A DNA stretch of 64,000 bases, taken from assembly GCA_031772625.1 (NCBI GenBank), contig CM062820.1:1076509369-1076573368 (forward strand), read 5' to 3'. The DNA is from Pinus tabuliformis. Taxonomy: Eukaryota > Streptophyta > Pinopsida > Pinales > Pinaceae. Below the pieces are notes generated by a model that had not been told where the DNA came from, ran no database searches, and saw only the letters and a program-made list of their open reading frames with translations. The position numbers were made by a program, and so were the translations under genes. Of the stretch, positions 1 to 11,317 are shown piece by piece. How positions within the stretch are numbered: position 1 is the stretch's first letter; every line of letters starts with the position of its first letter.

Positions 1-714
1 TTTCCCAAAACAATTTCTGGGTTCTTTGGAATACATGTGCCTAAGCATCCCTGCAAAATTTGAGACTTATAGCACATCTGATGTTACCAGAAATCAACAG
101 GGGGAATACCATCCTCGGTGTTCAATGACACCTATAAACCAACAAACCGTTTAAAACAAAACATATTGCCCATGGAGCTTTATAACACAACTTGTTGCAA
201 TATTTACAATGGTGTCATAATGAAAACATGACAATCATAACATTTACTGGAGTTTTATAACACAGCTCATTATGGTATTTACAATAACAACCACATATAT
301 ACTCATGCACATTTGCTTCAACCAATAAATAATAATACTATCTATGGAGCTTAATAAACACAACTCGATACAATATTTACAATAATATACACATTTACAT
401 ATACAAATCTGATCAACTAGAAAATAAAAGGATATGATGCCTACATTAGCAACAAGGGAATCATAGGCTCACAACTCCACCCTAAAAAGTACCATGATTC
501 ACCTCCTTCCTAGGAAGTCTAGAATCCTCTGTCAAAATCAAAGTCTGCATCCAATGTCCAACGCTACAATCCTGCACCACTTGTCCTCTCAGTGAATAGT
601 TACCGACTCATTGTTCCGAGGTAGAATCCCAATGTGCTTCTAATTCCATCTAGCAATGCTAATGACCAATGGTACATAGTCCCTCGGGCAATCTCATCAC
701 CCCCTTTTATACAG

Positions 715-1092
715 TCACTCACCTTCCAAGTTCCTCAGCATCCCCTTTCCTGAGTGATCCATCCCTTCGCAAGGTTTCCTCACATTGGAAGGACCAAAGA
801 CCAAGGCATATCCCTTCCTCAAAACCATCATATCGGTCATAGCATGCTCATGGAAATCAATGGACACTATTGGGTACCAGTGTCCCACAATAGCCCTGCT
901 CCTGAAGTGATTTACTAACATACTGTTGCATGTTTTAATTCCTTTCATTGTTGTTGCTAACATTCTTACAACTAATACCAACCACCCAAATTGGGCATTT
1001 CCATATTTTCCTATACCAAGCACATAATTTCCATCAGATTCAAAACGAATTGAAATAAACTCAAATAATACCTCATTATCGTAGCTCGTCAT
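715..1092 (-). CDS. Unrecognised 125-residue open frame, duplicated at 53466-53861
   Basis: I do not recognise this protein. The frame starts MTSYDNEVLFEFISIRFESD and ends NLEGE. The second copy runs six residues longer because the stop here lies in a segment that differs between the copies. The two translations differ at about a dozen positions with no clear excess of silent changes, which does not suggest purifying selection. There is no signal peptide, no clear membrane segment and no catalytic motif I can name. It lies in non-coding repeat DNA upstream of a minisatellite. It could be a remnant of an element protein or simply a chance open frame. Confidence 0.2.
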   Translation of the reverse strand: MTSYDNEVLFEFISIRFESDGNYVLGIGKYGNAQFGWLVLVVRMLATTMKGIKTCNSMLVNHFRSRAIVGHWYPIVSIDFHEHAMTDMMVLRKGYALVFGPSNVRKPCEGMDHSGKGMLRNLEGE

Positions 1093-1390
1093 TAAGGTAT
1101 TCCTGCAATTATGTTTACTCCCTATTAAAACAAGTCAAACTAGCTCTTCGACCAAATCATCATGTATAAACATATCACATCCAGATAGCGCAAAACAGAA
1201 CCATCATCATCAAAATCATATATCACATGTATCCATCATAAATAAAATTCATCACATTCATAATTAAAATTGAAATAAAATACCAATAGTTTTCCTTTAA
1301 TCGGTCCTTCACTTATACCTTTTCTTTTTTCCCTTTTTGTATGCACATCGGATCAGTTTCCAACCTCTGCAAGCACCCAATTCCTTTCCT

Positions 1391-1690
1391 TATCTTTGAT
1401 CATGTACACATACATATAATGCACATAACACGCAAACACCCACACACGGTGTACCACAAAACACATAGACCTACACTCGGTATACATCACGACACATACA
1501 CCTACACCTGGTGTTCAACACAACACACACACTTACACCCGGTGTACCACACAACACATACACCTACACCCAGTGTACACCACAACAAAATACATACACA
1601 TACACACAATGTACAACAAAATACACATACATACACATAGTACAACACAATTAATACACATGTCACAATACAATGAATACACAATACACA
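1391..1690. repeat. CA-rich minisatellite, left part
   Basis: Degenerate units of roughly 37-40 bases share the core acacctacacccggtgtacc followed by acaca-type sequence. The array also occurs in the second segmental copy at about 54190-54460. Several frames stay open through it only because the repeat lacks stops, so they are not genes. The array runs up to the insertion point of the LTR element, and related short-unit repeats resume on the other side. Confidence 0.8.
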
Positions 1691-1700
1691 TAACATATTA

Positions 1701-3681
1701 TGATCTAATATGATCATATACTAAAACTGATGTAGAATTGATTAGCCATTTGTGAGTTTGAATGATAACCGAAAGCACGGAAAACGAGGAAGACTGCTGA
1801 AGCAGAACACTTTACGACAACTGATAAACCACAATTAAGATGCAAAATTGAAATGAAAACAGCAAAAACACAGATATACCAGACAACGTTATTGATTACG
1901 GAGTTTGTCCCTGATGGACTACGTCTTTGGGTCCGCTTTCAAGATGGGCGAATGTTTTATTAGGAATGAGAAGAAGAAGTGGATTACGCAGTGAAAGGAC
2001 CTAATTAAATGTGCACACAGGCACTTCTGGTCACTATCATCAGTTAGCTCTCTGAGCCAACTTTGAAATGCCACTTACGGTTTCCAAATCCGACTCCCGA
2101 TGCTCCCGAAACTCTGAAAACAAAATCACCTCTATCCTCTAGAACCTGCACATGAAAACTAAAAACCACTCCTTCTGTTCAATGAAGAGACATTCTGCCT
2201 TTATAGGCCTGAAGATACATTGAAACCACTTCTGACTGCATTCAGGATGAATTGGTTGCAAATTGGTTGGTTTAATAGCTCCGCCTCATTGACATGAGAC
2301 ACCTAGGTTTAATTGCCATGGTGAAGGAATTAGTTTCATGCCAAAAATACATTACAAAACGCAAAATAAACCATATAATAAATTCCAAAACCGCAAACAG
2401 TTATTGTGGCGTGAATTGGGTGGACCGTTGGCATGTGACCAAGTGGTCTAACCCTTGGTGGCCACCTATAAGGTTTATCCCGCAGTTAGAGATTGGCGGT
2501 TAGGTGCCAACTCCGTCATACAACTCACATGTTAACTATCTTGTTGGCGGTTCTGCTAACAGTTTCTGATACGGTTTGATGTTGTGGTGACTTCGCTGAC
2601 TAACACTGCAGCTTGTTCACATGCCCACAGTTTCGCTACGGTCATGGTTGGCCTTTCCAGTGCGGTTAACTCCAAATGCTAACCTCTAATGGCCAACCAG
2701 TAACTGTTTACATGCCAATAGTTCTGATGCGGTTACTCTAATGGTTTGATAACCCGACGATTAACACATCTACTTGGTCACATGATCCCCGTTGCGGTGA
2801 GAACTCCGTGGTCAACTGGCGGTTTCATATTTTGATGGTTAAACAAACATCGTTCACATGACCTGTCTTCGCCGCGGTCTCCATACCCTTGTGGTTTGGG
2901 GATTGTGTGCTTAATTTATAATGTTTTTTACACATTGAATTAGGCCGAGAGTTGATTTTAGGCTTAGGACTAGGGTTTAGGTCGTTGGTCCTTAGGTTTT
3001 GAGCTAGGTAATGTATTTTGTTTAATACATAGAGCTTAGGGTTTGATAATGCAATAGGTTGATAGGTTTAGTGCATAGATCCTAGTTTTGACATATGGTT
3101 TTGAAGCTTAGGATTTAGGATTTGATACATAGTTTAGCATAGATTAAGGTTTCTTAGAATTTAGGGTTAGGGTAACATAGGATTAATACACATATTTAGG
3201 ATTTATTTTAAAAACCCGTGTGTAAAACATTGTCACAATGCGACGTTCGCGACTTTGTCACATGACGACAATAAACCCATGCCGATCGTCGACAAACGAC
3301 AATATCAATCCTTTGCCATGACAACAACTCATGCACATCATCAACTCCAATTGTCTTTGCAACGACAACTCGGACGATGAATCTATACCACTGACGACAT
3401 TGATGTCGACACATCAAACCTATAGAGTCGAATGACAAAACACATGTCGTCGACCAAACCCTGGGGAATTGTTGATGAATTCAAGTCGACAACCAGACGC
3501 TAAACTCATATCAACTGAACGCCATGAAACCATAAATTTACCTGAACAACCTAATCATTACCTACCCTATCGATTTGTCGAAGCTGAACTGAAGCGACGA
3601 TGACACTGAACGACACTGATGAACACTGATGACGACACTTCGAACACATGTGCAATTGGATCGATGGATCCTCCTGGATCA
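1701..3681 (-). repeat. 3' LTR of the minus-strand element
   Basis: It matches 6516-8497 over its whole length. It begins TGATCTAATATG and ends CCTGGATCA as read on the plus strand, giving short inverted termini. It contains a block (about 2510-2900) with recurring CGGTT and CACATG motifs at roughly 70-100 base spacing. A second block (about 2940-3190) is rich in TTTAGGG-like words. The frames open inside it have no recognisable product. Confidence 0.93.
2940..3190 (+). repeat. Degenerate telomere-like TTTAGGG words inside the LTR
   Basis: Words such as agggtttaggt, cttagggtttg, tttaggattt and atttagggttagggt recur irregularly. The same block is present in the other LTR at about 7749-8000, so it travelled with the element and is not a relic of a chromosome end. 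The strand shown is the one reading TTTAGGG. Confidence 0.6.
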
Positions 3682-3692
3682 TTCCTCTCCAC
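3682..3692 (-). promoter_or_regulatory. Polypurine tract next to the 3' LTR
   Basis: On the minus strand GTGGAGAGGAA lies directly against the start of the 3' LTR (TGATCC). This is the expected position and composition for the primer of plus-strand DNA synthesis, and it fixes the element's orientation. Confidence 0.8.
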
Positions 3693-4274
3693 TTGAAAGA
3701 TTTTGGACCACAAAATTTTGACTAATGAAATAGTCGATGAGGGTAGAATTCCCTCTCTTTCCATCTTGACCTGACGATGTACCAATACATTCGATCAATC
3801 ATTTGCATGCGATGACCCTGATGATGATGACCATGATACTTTTTGATTTGGTGACCTGTTTCTTCCATCCGCAGTATGGCCAACTTGCGACGATGGGCAA
3901 ACAACCTGTTATCAACATGGAAATTGAATTCTTTCCACGAAGAATCATGAGTTAGTGATTCAGAAACATCTTTGAAAACAGTATTTGTAGAACTTTGTTC
4001 AATACATCTGATGGGTATTAACAATCTACTTTCCAGAATAACTGAAATATTCAAAGACTCCTTTGATTTTGACTTCATATCAATTACTTGACTTGATTTA
4101 CTTTCCCGTTGACTGATTACTAAGTGAATTTGTTGCCCATAACTCATCCAGCTGTGATGAAAAGATTACTGCAACTTAGTTTGATTATGAAAGTATCTAT
4201 GTAATTGTTGATTTACTTGAATCAATATGTCTATTAACTGATATTTCCATTGACTAACACTTTCACTTAATGCA

Positions 4275-6467
4275 TTAGTTTTCAAACCATGGTAAGGAAA
4301 CTTTAGATCTGCTTTCGAAAAATGCTTTGTCATGAAAACTGATAGATTTCCTCTCCACTTGAAGAGAGGATTTATTACTTTTAAAAGCATGAAATGATGA
4401 TGCAATACCAAAGAAATGTGACACTGACTTTCCCCAATACTGACCTACACCCCTGAAACTGAAAATAAACATACCATCTGAAACAAGTCTCTGATTAGAC
4501 TCACATGTACCATTCCCTGCAATACACTGCTGATGATGATAACTTCTAGAATTCAGTTGAATGAATGAATTGAGATTCATTCTGTCTTTAAGAAGATGTT
4601 CATAGGACATTAAATGTATCTCATGTTGCTTATCCTGTTCATGAATAAGATTTCTTGGAAAAGAATTAACCACCTTAACCAATTGATCTATAAACTGAAT
4701 CTTGCATCTCGAACAATCAACCTTATGTTGTTCCTTAATAACCATGAGTACATATTTACTTGAACTTATAAACTGCTTAACTTGATTTGAAACAATTAAA
4801 TCCAAGTTTGATTTGACTTTATGTGCCCTAACAATAAATTCAACCCCTTCTTTCTTTAGGTGATATTTATGTTCTCTTCTGTAAAAGACTGCATCTCTAT
4901 CATAAAGATAAGGACTCCCTAAGACAACTCCACAAATGTCTACTGGGACCACATCTAACTCCACTTCATCAATGTACTTAGATGTAATTGCAAATTTTAA
5001 CCGACACTGCTTTGTGACATGTATCTGAGTTGATTTATTAATCCAACCTAATGGGTATGGCCTTCGATGATTCCGTGTTTCCAATCCCAATTGATTAACT
5101 ATATGTTCAGATATTAAATTTGCTTGCAACCCACTGTCAAACATTGTGTGAATCTTTGTATGCTTAGAAGTTATCCTTATGTGGAAGAGTTCAACTCGAT
5201 TATCCTCATGTGAAGGATTTATGCTTGAAGAAGATACATTAGTTTTCAAACTTGAACCAGTATCAAGAGTTTTACTTGTCGTAACCATAGCGGTTATTCT
5301 CCGTTCATCACCTGAATCTGAACCTAGATCATGTTGGACTGTTGCCATGGCCTACTTTTAATCCTTCGCCTTAAGGAACTTTTTGGGCTTAAGTTCTCGA
5401 TGAATTTTTCAGCACTTCGATTCATCATGACTGATTCTCTAGCAATGAGAGCAGGTAGGTCTTTCCTTCTGAACGATCGCTGATTTCTTTCTCTTCAAAA
5501 TGTTCTTCTTACTGTCTCTGGATTCTCTGTTTTCCATCTCTTTGGATCACTGAGATGAAAACTTGAATGGTCTGCCACCTTATTCAATATGTATGGTCTG
5601 AACACACACCTTGTCAAAATCATCAGGATTAAACATTAATAAAGTATGCTGCAAATATGAATGTAAACTGCCGATGTATTTTAACAAAGTTTCATGTGTA
5701 TCCAATGAAATACCAAGCACCAATGCTTTCTTCCTGAATTCCTGAGTAAACTCCTGAACACTCTGCCCTTTACCTTGCCTCAGATGCTACCAATCAATAA
5801 CATCTTGCTGCATGTATCCTAAAGGATAGAACTGTTTCCTAAAAGCTTTCAAAAACTTAGACCATGAAGAGATGACTTTTCCTGTACGCTTTACATCTAA
5901 CTGAGTTTTTCTTTTCCAGCAGATTAAAGTTGTTCCCCTCATTCTAAGTGTAGCTAACTGAATTTTAGTTTTATCTTTAGAAATGTTCTGAATGTGACAA
6001 TACACTTCTAATTGCTTTATCCAGTTATCTAACTTTTCAGGATTCATTTCACCATCATAAACAGGTAACTCAAATTTAACATCAAGTTTCAAAAGAGATG
6101 ATTTCTTAGGTTTCTTATCCGTTTCATATGCTACACTGGAAGAAGAAGAAGAAGAAGAAGAATAGGATGATGGAGATGATGGAGGTGAAGGAGGTTTATC
6201 ATCCTTGCCTTTACCTTTGTCCTTCTTCGATGCCTTCGAAGAGGATGCTGCATCTCTCACCTTCTTGTCTTCGTACAATTCTCCCAACATCTACTGCATA
6301 GTTAAGAATGCCTGTTGAAATTGTTCCTCACTCATCTTAGTCTCAGTGTTTTCACCTGCATCAGATCCTGACATGGTTGATTTCTGAACGACTCGTCGCT
6401 TTCCAATCTTTGGATCGATCTGCTCAAGGATTCCTTCTCCTCGTTGCGACTTAGACCTAGTTAACAT
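4275..6467 (-). pseudogene. Gag-protease polyprotein relic (Ty3/gypsy-type)
   Basis: One frame runs from an ATG at 6465-6467 to about 4275, broken by several stops (for example near 6293 and 5785) and with no frameshift before the protease. In order it shows a charged N-terminus, a serine run (about 6131-6165), a Gag domain around LPVYDGEMNPEKLDNWIKQL, a zinc knuckle at 5412-5453 (CSHC*RISHDESKC, spacing C-x2-C-x4-H-x4-C with an internal stop), and a retropepsin-type protease with the DSG triad at 5130-5138 in MFDSGLQANLISE. A typical Pol would continue into reverse transcriptase, but here the frame ends within about 0.6 kb of the PPT. This is a dead gag-pro module. The gypsy assignment rests on the fused Gag-protease layout and protease style, because no polymerase is present. 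Confidence 0.85.
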
Positions 6468-6497
6468 TCAATGGAAAACTCTACAAACAAAAACCTT

Positions 6498-6508
6498 CTC
6501 TGATACCA
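6498..6508 (-). promoter_or_regulatory. Primer binding site for initiator tRNA-Met
   Basis: The minus strand reads TGGTATCAGAG, the complement of the 3' end of plant initiator tRNA-Met. Further matching follows after one missing base (AAGGTTT versus CAAGGTTT). It lies seven bases from the inner end of the 5' LTR at 6516. Confidence 0.9.
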
Positions 6509-6515
6509 AATTATA

Positions 6516-8497
6516 TGATCTAATATGATCATATACTAAAACTGATGTAGAATTGATTAGCCATTAATGAGTTTGAATGATAACCGAAAGCACGGAAAAT
6601 GAAGAAGATTGCTGAAGCAGAACACTTTACGACAGCTGATAAACCACAATTAAGATGCAGAACTGAAATGAAAACAAAGAAAACACAGATATACCAGACA
6701 ACGATATTGATTACAAAGTTCGTCCCTGATGGACTACATCTCCGGGTCCGCTTTCAAGATAGGTGACCGTTTTATTAGGAATGAGAAGAAGAAGTGGATT
6801 ACACAGTGAAAAGACCAGACTGAATGTGTAGACAGGCACTTCTAGTCACTATCATCAGTTAGCTCTCTGAACCATCTTTCCAATGCCACTTGCGGTTTCC
6901 AAATCCGACTTCCGATGCTCCCGAAACTCTGAAAGCAAAATCGACTCTATCCTCTAGAACCTGCACATGAAAATTGAAAACCACTCCTTCTGTTCAATGA
7001 AGAGACATTATGCCTTTATAGGCCTGAAGATACATTGAAACCACTTCTGACTGCATTCAGGATGAATCGGTTGCAAATTTGTTGGTTTAATAGCTCGGTC
7101 TTGTTGACATGAGACACCTAGGTTTAATTTCCATGGTGGAGGAATTAGTTTCATGCCAAAAATACATTACAAAACCCAAAATAAACCATATAATAAATTC
7201 TGAAACTGCAAATAGTTATGGTAGCGTGAATTGGGTGGACCGTTGGCATGTGACCAAGCGGTCTAACCCTTGGCGGCCACCTGGAAGGTTTATCCCGCAA
7301 TTAGAGATTGGAGGTTAGGTGCCAACTCTATCATACAACTCACATGTTAACCGTCTTGCTGGCGGTTCCGCTGACAGTTTCTGATACGGTTTGATGTTGT
7401 GGTAACTCCGTTGACTAACACTGCAACTTATTCACATGCACATAGTTTTTTCTACGGTCACAGTTGGCCTTTCCCATGCGGTTAACTCCAAATGATAACC
7501 TCCGACAGCCAACCACTAACTGTTTACATGCCAACAATTTCGATGTGGTTACTCCGATGGTTTGATAAGCCGATGGTTAACACATCTACCTGGTCACATG
7601 ATCCTCGCTACGGTGAGAACTACACGGTCAACTAGCGGTTTCATATTCCGATGGTTAAACAAACATCATTCACATGACCTGTCTCCGCCGCGGTCTCCAT
7701 ACCTGCACGGTTTGGGGACTATGTGTTTAATTCATAATGTTTTTTACACATTGAATTAGGCCGAGAGTTGATTTTAGGCTTAGGACTAGGGTTTAGGTCG
7801 TTGGTCCTTAGGTTTTAAGTTAGGTAATGTATTTTTTTTAATACATAGAGCTTAGGATTTGATAATGCAATAGGTTGATAGGTTTAGTGCATAGATCATA
7901 GTTTTGTCATATGGTTTTGAAGCTTAGGATTTAGGATTTGATACATAGTTTAGCATAGATTAGGGTTTCTTAGAATTTATGGTTAGGGTAGCATAGGATT
8001 AATACACAAATTTAGGATTTATTTTAAAAACCCGTGTGTAAAACATTGTCACAATGTGACGTTCACGTCTTCGTCACATGACGATAGTAAACCCATGTCG
8101 ATCGTCGACAAATGATGATATTGATCCTCTGCCATGACGACAACCCACGCACATCGTCAAATCCAGCTGTCTTTGTGACGACAACTTGGAAGATGAATCT
8201 ATACCATTGACGACATTGATGTCGACACATCAAACCTATAGAGTCGAATGACAAAACACATGTCATCGACCAAACCCTGGGGATCTGTCGATCAACTCAA
8301 GTCGACAACTAGGCGCTAAACTCATATCAACTGAACACCATGAAACCATAACATTACCTGAACAACCTAATCATTACCAACACTTTCGATTTGTTGAAGC
8401 TAAACTGAAGTGACGACGACACTAAACAACACCCATGAACACTGATGACGACACTTCAAACACATGTGCAATTGGATCGTTGGATCCACCTGGATCA
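6516..8497 (-). repeat. 5' LTR of the minus-strand element
   Basis: It is paired with 1701-3681. It carries the same CGGTT/CACATG block (about 7320-7720) and TTTAGGG-like block. The right end CCTGGATCA is followed directly by the pentamer tagta. Confidence 0.93.
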
Positions 8498-8502
8498 TAG
8501 TA

Positions 8503-9075
8503 CCACATGTATACAATGCAACATGTACGATATGTAAATAATACCAATTGTACACAACACCTCTTGCACAATGTGTACACAACACCACATGTACACAACA
8601 CCACCAACACCACATGTACATAACACCACATGTACACCACGACCTGCACAATGTTTACACAATACCACATGTACACAACACCATATGCACAATGTGTACA
8701 CAACACCACATGTACACGAGACCACCTAAACGACATGTACACAACACCACATGCACAACGTGTACATGGCACCACATGCACACAACATCGCATGTACCAC
8801 ATGTACATAGGACCACATGAACATAGCACCACATGTACAACAAGCGCACTGCACCATATGTACAGAAGGCTGCATATACAAGATGCACACAACACTATAT
8901 GTACACAAAACCACATACAACACATACACAACACTATATGTACACAACACCACATATCCAACATGCACACAACACTATATGTACACAGTACCACATATAC
9001 AACATGCACACAACACTATATGTACATAGTACCACACATACAAAATGCACACAACACCAATTGTACAACATGATC
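8503..9075. repeat. ACCACATGTACACAACA minisatellite, right part
   Basis: Many short units of about 17-20 bases are built on accacatgtacacaaca. Towards the right they shift to a variant acaacactatatgtacaca. Frames stay open on both strands across it (up to 195 codons) only because the unit lacks stops. The biased, repetitive translations (runs of C, V, H, T) argue against a gene. It is the continuation of the array interrupted by the LTR element. Confidence 0.9.
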
Positions 9076-11160
9076 TCTGACGATCCTCTTAGACAACAAC
9101 ATATAGACATACATGTATACATACATAGACATTAGCATGATCATGATCACAACATAATTACCAAATATCATGAGGTCAAGGTTAAGATAACTTCCTTATC
9201 CACAACATGCACAACATTGAGAACAACAGTTCCCAACATAGCCAAGGCATTTGATGCCTCAAACCCATTTACTTCACCTTTTATGTTGCCTTTCTCATGA
9301 TTGTCGTGCCACCGTCCATTTACACCAATAGACCCAACCAATCCAACTATTTGTCTTATTCTCACCTTCAACTGCCCTTTCCGCATGCATTGAGCTTCAT
9401 TCATGTTGTATATTACCTGTCGGGCTTCATTCGGCTCTCCCCTAGCTCCATTAACTTTCCTCTTTTGCAACCTATTCCCAAGACCCTCAAAACATAAAAG
9501 GAAATAAAAAGAAACAAAGAATAATGAAACCATGAAAATCCAATATAAATATGACGCCACAAACAAAGTAGCATGGCCATGTGCTAGACACAATCAAAAT
9601 CACAAATCAAGCACAAACTAATCACAAGATATCGAAAGCACGAGACTAGCAACAAACACCATGACTCAATCCCTATGGGTTCCAAATGCTTCCAAGGGAA
9701 GGATCAACCTGAGGCTTCTTCAAGATTTCATGGCAGTCTCTTTTTCCATGAAATCCCTGCATCATACTATCATAAACACATAACTGTCAGTGTATAAATC
9801 AATATAACAATATACTAGTTACCTTACCTTGTTGTGCCAAGCACAATGCCTTGTAACTAAACACATACACATATAATCTTTCAAGGGACTCCTATTCCTT
9901 GACGAATCCATATATAACTGGAAACCAATTGTTATACCTGTCAAATACATGTTCATGGCTATAGCACATATCCACATAATGTCATACAAAATTAAGGTTA
10001 AGAAGACTTCCTGTATTCATGCAAAACACTCATTCAATTGGAATTGCAGTTTCCAAACATAGCCAAAGGAATTCTCACCCAATTCCTTTATTTTGTCTTT
10101 TCCTTGTTGTAATGAGTCTTATTATATGTTATCACATCACCGTGTTGTTAGTTATATAAATAAATCAAGTATTACCTTGCCACGCTAATATCAAGCATGT
10201 TTCCTTGCAATTGTTCACACATGTCAGTGACATGTTCCACAAATCAAGACATTATATCTATTAGTTTGAAATCAACCTTTACCAATACTAACATACATGT
10301 CATAATCAACTCACAGTCATTAGTCATAATAATACAACTAGCACCCACTTGCACTCAAGTACATATCAGTTATCTCAACACATATTGTGTTAGTACAACT
10401 ATCTTAAAAAAAGATTATTCCTTCACATAATATTATAGAAACATACTCATATCATGCCATTAATAAAAATATCAGACAACCTGTAAACATACCATGTTAG
10501 ATAAACAAAATAGGCAACATAATCAACTCATACCTCAATGTATCTTAGGGGAGGCTTTCACATCTACATAGTCAATCCAGATTGGTATGACACAATATCA
10601 CAAGTATATCAACTCATACCTTAATATCATAACCATAACGATCTGCACAAGCCAATCCATATTAGCACGATACATAATAACATCAATATCTTAACTGTAA
10701 TGACTATAATCATCATGTGTATGACTACAATGCACATAACAACATGTTAACTACCATACATCACTATCTAGTGCATGTGCATATGACTGCACTGAAAAAC
10801 TAACATCTATTATGCATGTAACCACAAAAATAATAGAATGACAAGTGTATACATAACAATAATTCATATAAAAACCATTAACTAACATACCTGCATGGCC
10901 AACATACATACATGCATAACAATCTGATCTTACCTCAAGGACCAGTGTTGCAACCTTGCTTTGATAATCTAAATCTCTTGCTCTATCTCAGCGAAAACAT
11001 CAACGTCATAACATACCAAAAACATCATGATGACACAAACTGAATACAATGACTATCACAATGCATGGATAACAATCACATGGACAAATAACTTGCATGC
11101 ATGACAAACAAATTCCACCCATCCAATCCAAGTGTTTCAACCTGGAAGTTATGGTACCAA
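9076..11160. other. Non-coding AT-rich stretch with weak internal repetition
   Basis: I see no convincing gene. A phrase around aaggttaagataacttcc (about 9178-9260) recurs in diverged form at about 9993-10075, and another around atcaactcatacc recurs at about 10521 and 10608. The longest open frame (9168-9593, minus) has no domain I recognise. The stretch lies on the PBS side of the LTR at 11318-13283, so it may be the interior of that minus-strand element. Confidence 0.6.
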
Positions 11161-11317
11161 TATGTGGTATCAGATAACACCCAAAGAGAAATGAAACCCG
11201 CTTTGATACGACTATGTGGTATTAGATATCACCTAAAGAGAACGAAAACCCACTCTAAGACCACCCTGTGATATTAAATATCACCCAAAGATAGCACAAC
11301 CCGCTCTCATACCACTA
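11161..11317 (-). repeat. Three tandem 52-base units, each with a PBS-like sequence
   Basis: Units start near 11161, 11213 and 11265. Read on the minus strand, the unit ends give TGGTATGAGAGCGGG (next to the LTR), TGGTCTTAGAGTGGG and TCGTATCAAAGCGGG. All resemble the initiator tRNA-Met PBS TGGTATCAGAGC. Each unit also starts with a plus-strand gtggtatca-type word, so it has imperfect inverted ends. The unit nearest the LTR is in the correct position to act as the PBS. Confidence 0.75.

Larger units (their letters stand above)
1..1700. repeat. Segmental repeat, copy 1 (left flank of the first LTR element)
   Basis: This stretch recurs in the same orientation at about 52737-54469 with scattered substitutions and a roughly 30-base indel (near 670, versus 53407-53440). 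It is AT-rich, holds a minisatellite at its right end and one minus-strand open frame at 715-1092, and has no recognisable host gene. It begins at the window edge, so its true left boundary is unknown. It may be the interior of a larger non-coding retroelement or an ordinary genomic duplication; the sequence alone does not decide this. Confidence 0.85.
1701..8497 (-). mobile_element. LTR retrotransposon, Ty3/gypsy-type, internally deleted, minus strand
   Basis: Two direct LTRs of about 1.98 kb (1701-3681 and 6516-8497) flank a 2.8-kb interior. On the minus strand the order is 5' LTR, PBS, Gag, zinc knuckle, aspartic protease, PPT, 3' LTR. Ends are TGATC...GATCA. The flanking pentamers are tatta (1696-1700) and tagta (8498-8502). 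The duplicate at 54465-54469 reads tagta, so the original TSD was most likely TAGTA. Reverse transcriptase, RNase H and integrase are absent, so the copy could not have moved without help. LTR identity is roughly nine in ten by eye. Confidence 0.93.

Noticed and set aside
1502-1717. Cys/Val-rich small protein on the minus strand
   Set aside because: It is an artefact of the CA-rich minisatellite and recurs with it at 54271-54486.
2940-3190. True telomere or interstitial telomere
   Set aside because: The heptamers are irregular and present at the same place in both LTRs, so they belong to the element.
8498-9075. CRISPR-like array
   Set aside because: Units are contiguous, with no unique spacers of constant length. 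The context is a plant retrotransposon landscape.
8422-9135. Overlapping open frames of up to 195 codons on both strands
   Set aside because: They arise from the CACATGTACA minisatellite, which contains no stop in several frames. The translations are repetitive and match no protein.
9168-9593. 141-codon minus-strand frame with a hydrophobic N-terminus
   Set aside because: No recognisable family, lies in weakly repetitive non-coding DNA, and has no second copy to support it.
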